From: Stercorarius parasiticus
Lineage: Eukaryota; Chordata; Aves; Charadriiformes; Stercorariidae
DNA: 64,000 nt
Assembly: GCA_013396915.1 (NCBI GenBank)
Contig: VWZL01000430.1
Span: 62,100-126,099, forward strand
Direction: 5' to 3'
Under the pieces are notes generated by a model. That model searched no databases, was not told the origin of the DNA, and saw only the letters and a list, made by a program, of their open reading frames with translations. The position numbers and the translations under genes are program-made. Positions 48,101-60,232 of the stretch are shown one piece after another; position 1 is the first letter of the stretch; the number at the start of each line of letters is the position of its first letter.

Positions 48101-51100
48101 ATATAGGAGTCGCCTATGGATGGGAGTGCAGGTCTTGGAAATGGCAGAGCTGGTGAGACTCTGTGCCAGAACGCGACCATTGCCAAATACTACTGTTGCT
48201 CGGCCAGTTCAGTCCTGCTTGCGTGGCCACACTCTGCATCATCACGACTCCTCTGTGCTGATGCAATCACAGTTCCTCTCTGGTTGTGGCACTGGGATGG
48301 AAAGAGCAGAACAGAGGGACCAGCACTACTGCTTCGATGCTGGCTGAGCAGCACTCAAAGGGTCCCCAAATTAACCCTTTCCCAGGGTTGTAAGCTGAAT
48401 GGGCTAGCACGGCAGCCACATAGAGAAGGGACTTCAAAGCTGTCCATCCTTCCTGGCATGCATGGGATTACTGGAGTCGCTTGCAGATCTGGAGAAGAGC
48501 TGCAAGAAGGAGACAGGTCATCTGCTGCTCAGTGGGAGTCAGATGTTACAACCTCAAATTATGATTTTTTTCTTCTGGATAAAGAATGTAAACTTTTGCT
48601 GCAAGTTTTCCGAGAAATCTATCAATCCCAGACGAGTTCTAATTTGTCCACATTTGTTGTGAAACACGGGAGCTGTAACTGGCAACACAGTCCGTGAATG
48701 CTGCCTACAAAACTAAAATACCTCCCTAAATCCACTTGATTGCTGTTGATAAAAATATCTATGGCTCCTAAACTAATCCTAGAATATCTTCTATAGACGT
48801 TACTCATTGTTCTCCTCTTTTATCTCCCATGAGGCAGCTGAGGAAGGAGACAAATGATTGCTTGAGGTAATGAATGCCCAGAGAGACTCCCTTGGCTTTT
48901 CCTGTGCTGGATCTATAGTCATGTTTGACTGTGAATCCAAGGTCTGTCCTGACACACTTGCTGGGGGTCTGCAAAGACTGAGCTTGGCTTGGGTTTGACA
49001 GGCAGGCCAGGTAGCAAGAGGCTACCCAGAGAGCTGCCGAGGCAGCGCTGACCCATGCTGGATGCAGGGTGGTGTCCCCTGGGAATGCAAGACGAGGAGC
49101 CCTAAAGCGAGTCCCCAGGGCACTCCTGTAGATCACTAATATGGGTGAGAAGCTAATCTGATCTACAGCCCACCTTTCTGACCACAGTAGATGGAGCTAA
49201 ACCTACCATAGATATTCTTGGCAGTGGTATGGCCGCACACATCACTGTGAGGAAGATCTGAGCTGTGCAACACAGGGCACCTATTTTCCCAAAATGCTGG
49301 AGCATCTCTTCAGAGATGAGTGTTTCTACAGTAATACCAAATTCTGGATGTCCCAGCTCAGCCTCTAAACCACGTAGTTTAGACGGAGGAGAGTTCTCCG
49401 TGTGCCATGGTAGAAAGGCAAGAGGCTGACTTAAACCCTTCAAAGGGACATCACTGGCCCCAGGGGCATCTGGCCCTGCCCTCAGACAGTGGAGAATGTG
49501 GGAGAGGCAAAACAGCCACCCTCGCCTCGTCAGTGGGAGAGAAAGCCTTCTTGCTGTGATGCTGCTCTTCATCAGCATCTTTGATTCCTCTTCCTACATT
49601 TGGGAGATTTGGATCAGCTCCTACTCAAAATAAGCAGATATTTCAATTCTTCAAGCTTTCACACTATGCACTGCTCAGAGCTGGGAATCACCATTTCTTC
49701 ATGGGAATTCGGATAAAGAGTGGCAGAGTTAAATCCATTGAGTACTACCAAAGGGCAGAGCATTAACTGTCATATAGCAGATCTCTGCTGCAGAATTAAA
49801 GGAGTGAGTCAGAAGGGTTATTTTAAGGTCCAGGAAGAATACATTTCTGACCAAGTGCCCAGAAACTCCTATGAGTGAGTTATGATTAAAAAAAAAAAAA
49901 AAAAAAAANAAAAAAAAGTGAACTAAAGGGCATATAATCTCATTTTAACAATGTTATCACTAATAAAACACACGGAGAGGCAGCGGGAACATTGTACTGT
50001 GCTAGTATTGTGTTCTCACCTTTCACAAACATGTTTTAGGCAGAGATGCTAATCTCACAGGAACACTTCTGCTTCCTGCACGAATCTGACACTTTAAGGC
50101 AGATGTGGATAGAATTTTTTGTGCTGTGCTGAAAGCATCAACTATTTTTTTGTCATTTCACTAAAGAAAGTGGAAGTATTTAATGACGGGCTGGTGTGTA
50201 GGAGCAGTGACATTTTTGTGCTGCTATTCATCATGAGCATTTTGGGTGCACTACGCTTCCCTCTTTGTCCCAGTGCCCTATTTCAGAGCAGACTCTAACA
50301 CATCTATTCTGGTTATTTGTAACATACAAAAAATGCTGCATTTAAAGTGCATCTGGCAATTTCATGGGGATCCAAATCCTGTCTTGTATCGACAAATTTC
50401 AGAAACCTGACCAGGACACCCTGGGGCTTGACAGCTTCAGAGGAAAAAACAGACAAGAAGTTGGGAGAGGAAAGGAAAAAAGCCATCAATTCCAAAATTT
50501 TGCAGACTAAAATTAAAAGAAAATCTTGATTCAGATCAAAACAAAATGCTGTTTCATCTCACGGGGGAAAAACTCCCAGTGTTTTCCACCAACTCAACTA
50601 TTATTATTAACAGAGAGTGACTTTTCTCACAGTGAATATGGCATTCGTGGAAATGCCAGTGATGGTCATAGGAAACTGGACATGGCTTTTTGGTCTGAAC
50701 AAGATGTTTAGGGCTAGACTCCCACAGCTGCCGAGCTGTGGAGCGCCTTTGTTCGGCTGTGGGTGTGCTGACCCAGGGGGTGGAAGACTGTCCTAGTCCT
50801 CTCTGCTTTGTGAAGAATAATGAAATAATTCATTGGTCCACGGAGAGTGAGAATATCTTGCTAGCTGGGGGGTTATGGTCCTTCCCACAGGGGCAGGGGT
50901 CTTGTTCCTGCATGTGACAGTCGGTCCTTAAGTGTTCTCCAGTATGAGGGGCCCAGAGAGATCTCCTAACCTGAGAGACATCCATGGGTGGAGGCAGGAC
51001 TCAGACCAAACACCCAATGTCCTAGATGAGCCTCAGGCCTGGGGTCTTAGTTGGATGTGAACCGACCCTCCCAAGGGCCAAGGACCTGACTTTGTAACAA

Positions 51101-53028
51101 AGGCCTATAATGAAAGCAGAAATTTCGCTCCAGCTGGAACAAAATGTTCCCGGCTAATCCCAAACATAACACTTTGCTGGTGAGAAAGAGGGAAAGTAAA
51201 AGTGGCTTGATCTGAATTGATTATAAAATCATTTTCTGGTTCAATGATTTAATTGAAAATTCAGTTGTTCTTACAGCAGAAATCATTATCTGGGCTTCTC
51301 CGAGTCAGAAACCAATAGGAGCACGGGATGGACCCTGTCCTGACCACAGACTGTCTGCAAGGCATTGGCACAAGTGAGCTGAGAGATAGGCATGGGTCCT
51401 CACCTGCTCCTCAGCCAGCAGCCGCCCCTGTGAGCAAGGGCCACCACATGCCCCATTTGGCAGATGCTTGCGGCAGCATCAGCTCTAGGGTGAGCTCAGG
51501 ACAGGCCATCTCATTCCTGATGGACTTGCTGAAGCTCCAGGTGGTGTTCAGCAGGACACGACAAAGACCATGCAAAGGTTGTGGGAGCAGTGACTGCTGC
51601 CATGCAGGGGACACTTGTAACCTGCATGCAGTGGCAAAGGGCAACATGCTGTCTTCATGACCTTACCTCGGACATGAGCAAGAGGTGGGTAAAGTGACGG
51701 TGAGTTTCTGGAAAGGGAACGGCCCAGCCGTGAGTACACAGTGTGGGGGGGAATCTCAGCTCTTAGTGCTGAGCATGGGAGCTGTGGATGGAGCTTGAGT
51801 AGCTATTTCCACCTGCAGTCCCTGCTGCCAGGCGGCTTTGCCCTACTGGGGTCACAGGCCACGGCATCAGGCAGGTGGTCTATTAGTTTAGGTAGGGCTG
51901 ATCCTGACAGGGAGGGCGAGATGGCTTCCTGAGATCTTTCTCATCCCAGCTGTCTGTGGGAATTACTGGCATCCCGTTGCTATCAGTTGATCCCATTTTC
52001 GATGGCTTGCAGGGAGCCAAGGCACTGAGATGTGCCGGTGTTCCCCTGGGAGCTGGGAACAAGGTCCAGCTGTCGGTCCAGCTGTGCATCCCTCTGGGGC
52101 AGCCCCACGCCAGGAGACCAGGGCTGCCCTGGAGTCCTCTTCAGCCACAGGGTCAGATCGACTCTAGTGCAGCCTCTGGGCTGCCTCTCCACAGAGGTCC
52201 CACTGTGGTCACCTTTAGGGCTTAGCCCTTTCCTAAGGCCTTTGATGCTACAGGGATTTAATGCAGCATTTGAAGACCTCTTGTAGGTGTGTCTGCTCGT
52301 GTCCTCCTGCTCCAAGGCTGGGCTTGCTGCCTGTGCTGGAGCTTGGGCATGAAGCTACAACAGAGCAGAGAGGAGGCAGTGAGGATGCTCGCAGGGTATG
52401 TTAAGTGCAGGATGAGACCCATGACAGAGCTCCTACACCAGTGCATGCTTGATTGCTAACAAAGAATGAACCAACTTCAGCAGCAGTTTTGTTTTCTCTC
52501 AGCTGAAGCCTGGCTTTCTCACCGTTCAGCATCCCAACTGTCATGAGTCGGTTCGTTGTACCTCCACAGCCCTGTGCAAGCAATGAGGAAGCACTTGTAG
52601 AGCCACAGTCCAACACAGGCACCACCACAGAGCTATCCTGGCCTGGCCTGTCTCTGGGGACTGTGTAGGGAAATGAAGAGCCTGGCTTGGTGCCCAGGTC
52701 CTCTGTGGAGGTGGAGCTGGCAGCACGGATGTGGGACTCTCCTCGTGAACAAGGTGCTTTTGTCCTGGAGCTCAAGTCCTGCATAGCGTCCCACTGCTGC
52801 CGCTCTTCCCCTTGCCTCCAAATGGGGAAGGACAAATTGAGTCCAGCTGGGACTCGAGAGTGAAAGCAGAGGAGGCTTGGAGAGCAGGCTGGGCTGGTGC
52901 CTGACTGCCCTGGCCCGCTCTGCTCCTCTGCTGATGGGCTTGTCACCGGTCTCAAGAGCTCAGGCTGTGCCTGCCCAGCTCCACTAGGCATGAGAGCCTG
53001 AGAGGGCTTACACCAGAAACCTGAAAAA
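45166..53028. other. unique sequence, no gene seen
   Basis: No supportable gene or clear mobile element. It holds the poly(A) run with an unresolved base (49888-49917). The longest frame of the window (minus strand, 52401-53159, 252 codons) lies at its right end. That frame overlaps the old CR1 fragment at 53029, has no recognisable domain and no convincing start, and is not called. Confidence 0.55.
49888..49917 (+). repeat. poly(A) run with an unresolved base
   Basis: About thirty A residues, with an N at 49909. The N marks a base-calling or assembly uncertainty, so the true length of the run is not fixed. No retroposed gene body is visible just upstream. Confidence 0.95.
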
Positions 53029-53185
53029 ATTAAGGCTGGAAAGATCCCTGGAGGTCTCTGGTCCAACCTCCTCATGTCAAAGTTGAGGCAGGTTGCTCCT
53101 GGCCTTGTCCAGTCATTTTGAAAATCTCTGGGGATGGAGACTCCAGCACCTATGGGCACCTGCCCCAGTGCTCAACCAGTCTTAA
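53029..53185 (-). mobile_element. old CR1 LINE 3' fragment, minus strand
   Basis: Read on the plus strand it has the reverse-complement layout of an older CR1: 'aaggctggaaagatccctgg', 'ggtccaacctcctc', 'caggttgctcctggccttgt', 'ccagtcattttgaaaatctc', 'ggggatggagactccagcac' and 'ccccagtgctcaacca'. These correspond in order to the reverse complements of the 3' UTR 'ggttggac' block, the LDKA and EIFK coding blocks and the RLP block. The ATTCTGTG tail is lost. Divergence is moderate. Confidence 0.85.
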
Positions 53186-55244
53186 AATGACCTGTAACCA
53201 TGGTCGGATAAATAGAGGGCCAGGGAGGAAGGACCTGCTCTCCTCATGGATGAGATAACCCTGGAGCAGCAATGCACCTCTCCACGGGATCCCGGTTCTC
53301 TTCATCTTTCCCATTCAGGACCCTTAGGCTCCAGACCTCCATCACCCACGGCATGGCCAAAATCTGAGCAGTGCTGGCTGCTGCCCCAAACATAGGGAGT
53401 TAAAGGACTAATGAATCACCTCCCTGTGGGGGTTTAACAGGACCAGCTGGTGGATGTGTTTTCTTCCTGAGCTGGAATTAGAGCTGTCTGGAAAGTGTAC
53501 CGTATTTCCCATCAAAGTTTCAGAGGATTTGCACACCTTTCACTTGTGTTACTGCTTCAAGTCCTCTCACAGGTGTCCAAGAAAGAGCTTAGCAGGTAAA
53601 TACTTGCAGGGGGCTTGCCAACTAGAATTAAAAAAAATACAAAATGTCATACTTTTATGGCCAAGACCTGTTCCAAACTCAGACAAAATGAGAAGGCTTC
53701 ACAGCAGCTTTGGTGGTGAGAGATGAGGTTTGGGTTTTGGGTTTTTTTTGTTGTTTTTTTTGTTAGTTTGTTTTTCAAAAAGCCATTTTGTGTCAAAACA
53801 AAGTTTTAGATGAAAACTTTTCAGTCAGCTCAGGGGACAGCCAAGCACAGAGCCTGCGGGTTTCCCTTCTGCGTCTCTGAGTCATTGTGAGAGTGGAGGG
53901 TCTCTATTTTTAGCCTCTGCACACACTAACTGATACCAGCGACAGACCCAAGCTGCTCTTCAGCACCAGGTTACCGTTGTGAAACCTCGGCACCAGCACA
54001 GAGCTGATCCTTGGGTCTGGGCTTGGGTGCACAGAGGGGCGCCTTTGTGGAGAGGAGCAGCAGGAGGAGGGGACGGAGATGTGACCCAGAGCTGCTGGGT
54101 CAGATGATAGCCATTGTGCTGTGCAAGGGGAGCCATTCTGCCCCCAGTGCCCACTGTGCTGGAGCGGGAGGGCAGATGGACAAGGAGGGCCAGTTCTGCA
54201 CAGGGATTATCTGCCATGTTTGGCTCACATTATTTTTCCCTAGCAGTGTAGGAGTTTGATTTTACCTTATTTTTTTATGGTAACTGTTTGTAGCAGAAAG
54301 TTCCGAGTTTCATTTAGTAAATCCAACCACCCAAACCTGACAACTTGAGAACTATTTAGATTTGAGCTTGGCACAATGATGCTTTCTGGGAGTGAAATGC
54401 CTCATGGCCCTCTCCTGCCTGGACTGGTTTCGCTGGTGGGACTGCAGCTGGGGTTAGAATTTTTGCTTGCTTTATTTTTGAAGAATCAGCTTTGAAATAC
54501 AGAAGAAACTTTTTCCTCTGCCTTTGTTCCAGGAGCTGAGTGGAAGAAGCCCATATTGGGCATGCCCACAGATGTCAAACAAGCAAGAGAGAGACTTCCA
54601 CAACCCACCAGGGTGGTTCTGTATGGGGAAACAGGACGCTGTGTTGAGGAGTGTCTGTGGGCTGCGTGATGCGTGGGTTAATGCGGAGAGGAAGGCAGCA
54701 GGTACGTGGTCAACCCAAATGGTTAAGGAAGAGATGTTGTAAAAATAGCTCACCGCTGAAGAGACTTGAGGTGTAGGTAACCTGCCCAAGACGTACAGCT
54801 TTTGTTGTAAGATGAGCTTAGTTGCAGAGATGCACCTCTCTATTATTATATGGAAGACACAGCACACACATCAGCTCCACAGTAGTGCGCTCATTAAGCA
54901 CGGCTGAAACCACCACAGGACCAAATCCAGCCTTGGAAGGATATGTGTGAGATGGAAAAAAACCCCTAAACAAACCCTTCAGGCTACTTTCTCATCCAAG
55001 AGATGCTGTTCCTGTAGTCTTGACAAAAAGCTCTGAAGCAGAAAGAGAAAGCGGGGACTGGAGGAACTCAATTCCTCTAACTCATATACATTCACTTTCT
55101 TCCCTGAACCATTTTAACAAGTGGGGAAACAGCAGACTTTTTTCATCTTATGTGACTTGGGCATTACTCCATGCAAGGACTTTACTCCTGATGTGCTCCA
55201 CCACAATCAGGAGATGGAGTGTAAAATCACAGCATAATTCAGAC
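53186..55244. other. unique sequence, no gene seen
   Basis: No gene seen. It holds a T/G-rich simple repeat (53728-53776) and otherwise mixed sequence. Confidence 0.6.
53728..53776 (+). repeat. T/G-rich low-complexity tract
   Basis: Runs of T broken by G, (GT6-8)-like, over about 49 bp, with one A at 53765. Confidence 0.85.
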
Positions 55245-55380
55245 AGACCTCACTGCAATGCTAGCACAGGTTGCTCAGTGTCTTGTCCAGGCAAATTATC
55301 CATACCTTAAAGGACAGAGACTCCATGGTCTGTCTGGGCCCCTGTCCCAGTGCTTGACCACTGGAACAAGCTCTTCCTGG
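55245..55380 (-). mobile_element. old CR1 LINE fragment, minus strand
   Basis: The same reverse-complement layout as the fragment at 53.03 kb: 'cacaggttgctcagtgtctt', 'gtccaggc', 'ggacagagactccatggtct' and 'tgggcccctgtcccagtgct', then 'tgaccactggaacaagctc'. Because it covers the same part of CR1 as the 53.03 kb copy, it is a separate insertion, not a continuation. It is diverged and lacks the 3' tail. Confidence 0.7.
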
Positions 55381-58059
55381 CTCATCCAAGCCTCGTGAGG
55401 CGTTGTCTGGTGAGTCAGCTCTTTGCAGGTAATCTGTCTGAACTGCATTGTTCCCGCTGGACTCTAATGGTTTTTAAACCTTCCTCAGTTTTTCTTAGGC
55501 AGAGGGTTCAGGCAGTCAGAGGTTCCCACCTGGAGTGGTCTAGCCAAGCTTTGCATTTGGTTGGAGATGGCCTGTGTTATCCGCAGGTCACATCTCCCTT
55601 CCCCATCTCTCTGGGGCTGATCTGATCACCCCCATTTCCCTACTGAGGACGGCTGTGGTGGACAACACCACTAGGGTCTGTCTTACCCCTCTAAGGGTGA
55701 GGCCACCTGGAGACCTTCCTTCTGCTTGCTGCAGGACCTCAGCACACAGGGACCTCCACAGCGGTTTCCAGAGAGGTCTCTGCTCTCAGTGGTTGCTGGT
55801 TGGTGCCATCATTTATGCCTGTGTGCAGAGGCCTGCCTCAAGCACTTTTATATACAGCTTTGTCTTACCTACAGTGTAAGAAAAATTCAATAGTGAGGGC
55901 AGCATATTTTCTTCCCAAACAAATGCTGACGAGCATTTTTCAAAGCACATTAGCTGCCACGACTCAGCCTCCAGGAGTCCACATTGCCACGCCAGCCACA
56001 GAGGGACACCTGGCAGAGCCCACAATGGATCCTTGGCAGGTGACCTTGCACGGGCTTTGGAGCTGCTCTGCTTTACGATGGAGACATTGCCTAACCCCAG
56101 GCAGCACCAGCTGAGATGTGCACCAATGTGAATGACATCCCGCTGGACTAGATGTCCATTTTCAGCTTCCTGGGGAAATCTATGAAAAATAATTCCTCAC
56201 AAGTGCAGAAACTTCCTCTTGCTCCTCTGCTGTCTCCTGTTGCTCATTAAAAATCAGAAAAAATGTGAAATTTAGAGGGTAGTTGGAAAAAAATGGAAAA
56301 AAAATCTTTGCAAAACTTCTAGAATAAAACCCGGATTTTTTTTCTCCAAGTTCAGAAAAAATACCTTTATTTAGACATTTTTTTTTCAATCAGAACAAAA
56401 TGCCATTTTTGCACGCAAGTGGAAATTCCCATTGGCTACCGTTGCTCTATTAAACAAGAAAAGGAAGTTTTTGTCTAATTCTGATGTTAGGTAAATCATG
56501 TGAGCTCAAACACTTAGGCAAATGTGTTTTCTTCATCCTGGTGACATACTGTGGTATGACAAGGGCCAGCTTCTGGTCTGTGTTTCGCTTAGGCAATGGT
56601 ATACCAGTGCATGGAGTAACTGAAAACTAAACGAAGTAGTTGGATGACAACTCTTCTTAAACAGAGGATCCCTCCAGCCTGCAGCTAATTTTGAGTAAGT
56701 CATAGCATTCTTTCATGGTGCTGAAAATGGTCGTGACTAAGCAAACACTACCTCAAAGCAGCTGCCTCTCAGGTCCCGATGAGCGTGTACACGGCAGCCG
56801 CACCGCAGTGACAAATCTCATGAGGAAGTTTGCAAACAGACGATCCCTCAGACGGTCTGCTTGGAAACCGTGGGTGTCTCATCCTCTCTGGGGACATACT
56901 TGCATTTCCTATGTAGTCTTCACTGTCACCGGTGACTCTCTCTTGTGAGGATCTTATACAAAGTCCATTTCCAGTGGTCTGAACCTCTTTTTCAGCAGCT
57001 CTGGCCCATCTTTTACATTACAAAGGTGATGCGAGTACCTGGGCAGTAAGTAAGTCCCCCAGGGACACAAAGACCTCTGTTGAAAGAATGTGGCGTCCTT
57101 TTTGCAAGTGCTGCTCAGACTGCTGGACTGTCCATGCATCTCCTACAGAAAAGCTGTCGAGACAGCTGACAAGGTGCAGACCATATCCAGAGTCTTTGGG
57201 AGCAAAAGGAGGACCTGAAGCATTTGTCTTGCTCTTGATGTGGCCGCTGCCTCAACCGAGATGGTTTGATGGCACAGGAGGGAGAGGTCCATTTCTCCAT
57301 ACACCCATTTCTCAATGGGTGCATTTGTTTTGTCCCATCTCAAGGCTCAGCTGCCTCTTTCCTGGCTCCAGCGGTGCCAAAATAAGTAGCCACCCCACCA
57401 AAACAGAAGCAAACTTCACTTGGATTCCCTGATGTCCTCTTACACTGGCCCCCTCCTCAGGGGAGTCTCACCAAGCATGTCCCTGAGATCTCCCAGCTCT
57501 GTTCATGTGGTTTGCAATGATGTAGACCCTGGGTGACAGAATCAAGAAGAATTTTCTCTGAAGGTCCTTTCTCTGAAGGAAAGCAGAGCACTGCACACAG
57601 CTCTATGAATGCCTAAGGACTGTGAAACACTTGATACCAGAAACAGTTTCCCAGCTCCAAAACCCTAAGCCACATAGATCAGCACAAGAAATGAAAGACC
57701 ACTGAGGACATAGATAAGTTATTTTTATGTTTCTAGGGAGGATTTCTGTTTCCCAGGACCAGAAATGTGCTTTCCTCCTGTTGCAAGAGACCCAAAGCTT
57801 CGATACTTTCATTCAATCCCACTACCACATTTGTGAACCCACAAAAGAAGACAAAATCAGGAAACCTAAGTTTGGGTTTCAGTTGTAGGCAATGCAGCTG
57901 GGATGGGGGTAGTCCCCAAACTCGTCTGTTGCTAACCTTTGCTGCTCTCTAGTTAAAACATGAAGCAGTGCTAAAAGATGTGAGGATGCCTAGCATCCAG
58001 GCTAGAACTGCAGAAAGCGCTCCAATAATTACCAACCGGGAACGTGCCCCTGAGGAGGC

Positions 58060-58200
58060 TGCATTGATGCCATCGTTATCAGATATTTGGAAGCTGAAAT
58101 TAATTTTGTCTTGTGACATGTGTGCGCAGTGCTATCTTTGGGGGTATTTGGATAGATCAATGCTGATTGTTTATATCTGTCTCAGAGGGTGCTTTGCCCG
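58060..58200. promoter_or_regulatory. candidate conserved regulatory block
   Basis: The block carries GATA-type tatcag (58078) and tagatc, a homeodomain-like ttaatt (58099-58104), and a forkhead-like TGTTTAT near 58168. It also carries the paired 'atcaatgctgattg' half-sites around 58157-58170. It lies just before a CpG-containing segment (gcccggcggtggc). The motif mix resembles developmental enhancers. No cross-species evidence is available here. Confidence 0.25.
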
Positions 58201-58462
58201 GCGGTGGCTCAGACCTGCTCAGGCTGCTGACCTGCCGCTGGGAATGGTTTTTGTGTTGAGTGTGCCAGGCGTGTGTCTCACACCGCTTTCTGAAGAAAGC
58301 AGTCCCATGGGCTCAGGCCTCTGGCTTCCAGCAAGAGAAAATGTCCTTGTTCTTTACTGATCCATTTTTTCTGGTTGCGTTCTCACTTTGGAGTAAGCCA
58401 TTCCTCTCTCTCTTGCTACTCCCATGTCTATTAGTGCTTCCTCTGGATTAGCCCAACAGGTC

Positions 58463-58480
58463 TTTTTTTTTTTTTTTTTT
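58463..58480 (+). repeat. poly(T) run, 18 bp
   Basis: Eighteen uninterrupted T residues; a simple homopolymer. Confidence 0.95.
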
Positions 58481-60198
58481 AACCTTACCCCTTAAACTCA
58501 ACATGGATTTTTAACCTCTCTTTCTAGCTTGCTTTTGAGAACCATTGGCCCTCCTGCTTTATTAATGCCAGAAATTTTTGCACCACTGGCACATTTATTA
58601 AGGTTGTTATGGTCCTGGAACCCCATAGACAATGTAAACTTCTGCCTTGTACAGAAGCTGATTGTTGAGCACCGCGTGCCCATGAGCTAGTGGGCAGTCC
58701 CAGCATTACTTTCTTTGCTGTGTGGAGTTGTGGAGCTCCACTGGAGTGAGATGAGATCTAGCTTTGAAAAACACAATGGTGTGGGTCCCTGGAGGAATGG
58801 TCTTCGCCAAAGCTGCAGCAGCCAAACTGTCAGAGGAGAGGGAGATCTTTTGCTGTAGAAGACTTCCCTTCCCCTGGCTGTGCTCAGGAAATGTGATTCC
58901 TTTTTCCTTCATGATGCAAAGAGGATTTCCACTATGGATAGCTATAGCTTATGCAAAGGCTCAGTACAGCTCCTGCCAAAACCCACGGGACCTTGTTGGC
59001 AACAGAGAAAACCTGTGCTCATGCCTGGTTGCTTTCTCCTTCTCCTGTGTCAGGTCTGTGGTGTCTCACACTGGAACTGTTGGAAACTGCCTTTTTCTTG
59101 CAGGCAGAAAGCATTGGCCTCAGATCTACTGCCTCTGAAGGTGGGGAGATGAGTGGGACAATAAATTCCTATTTGTAAGCCCTGTGTACACAGGGGTGTC
59201 CTTTGTTCACTCCATCCTTGTTGGAAGAGTGCGTCTGCCCTTCACCAGCACTCGGTGGTGGTTACACCACTTGGATCGTGCTTCATTTGTGAATCTATTA
59301 ACAAAATTCTTTAACAATAATAAGCTTTAAATAACGAGTGGCAACTGGTGAATGGAGCCTCCATCTGTTCTCACCCACAATGTGCAAAGTCTACCAAAGT
59401 CAATGGGCTTCTCTCTGCTGAATTCAGTGGGCCTTTTGCCAAAATCTGTGTGAATAAAATTACGCTTGTGCATATATTTATGAATGGTGAGGAGGGGGAT
59501 ATGTGCAAATCCAACATCCACTAAGTGCCCACGAATCTGCTCCTAACACAGTTTTTAGCGGATGCCAGCAATTGCCTGTCTGAAAACTTCATATCTTCTG
59601 ATCACAGGAAGAGGAATTCCATAGCCCTGGGGCAGCACCTGCGCTGCATCAGGAGAGGGTCATGTCAGAAAGCAATGGCATTGCAAAGGGGACAGCTTCC
59701 CCAGTGCAGAAGTAGATTTTGAAGCACTGTACCTGTGACTAATCTAATTTGCCCTGGGATTTCTTTACTGCAGACATTTGCTGCTATCACAGTGTTCATC
59801 TAGTTGTGAAAAATCCAGTGTTGTTGTGACTCCTACAAAGGAAAATGAGGCCTGGGGAAGAATTCCATGTAACTGTGTGTAGCGTACATTGCTCTGAAGT
59901 CATTAGTTTCTCATAAGGGTCCCTTGAGCTGTTAAGTGACACATAGGGAGTCAGCACATAATGAGACCAATTAGGGATGACTTTAATGTCCCTCTGGAAG
60001 GGCATGCATTCTCCGCTATCCTTCCAGATACCCACTTGGACATGCTGAATTGCCACACCAGTTGGAGAGAAAAAGTAATGAGTTAATCTGGATTTGTTCC
60101 AATATAACCATCCAGTATTAATCCTCAAATAATCTTCTGACAGTTTGGGTAAAACGTAAGCCCCAGTGCAGTATCTCCCACCTGAGCACTAGCAACCG

Positions 60199-60232
60199 TC
60201 CTTTTTTTTTTCTTTTTTCTTTTTTTTTCTCT
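60199..60232 (+). repeat. 34-bp pyrimidine run ending in an acceptor-like CTAG
   Basis: A T-rich pyrimidine tract from 60199 to 60232 runs directly into AG|GAACTG. This is what a 3' splice site looks like, but no coding exon with a matching donor follows. I list it as a simple repeat with that note. Confidence 0.8.

Noticed and set aside
50990..51040. MIR-like 'ggcaggactcagaccaaac' segment
   Set aside because: It is short, with no second matching block at the expected distance.
52401..53159. Longest open frame of the window (252 codons, minus strand)
   Set aside because: It runs across an old CR1 fragment at one end, has no recognisable domain, and overlaps other open frames in GC-rich sequence.
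56095..56200. CR1-like 'gctggactagatgtcc' followed by 'tctatgaaaaat'
   Set aside because: It could be a very degraded CR1 3' end, but the match is short and no coding block precedes it.
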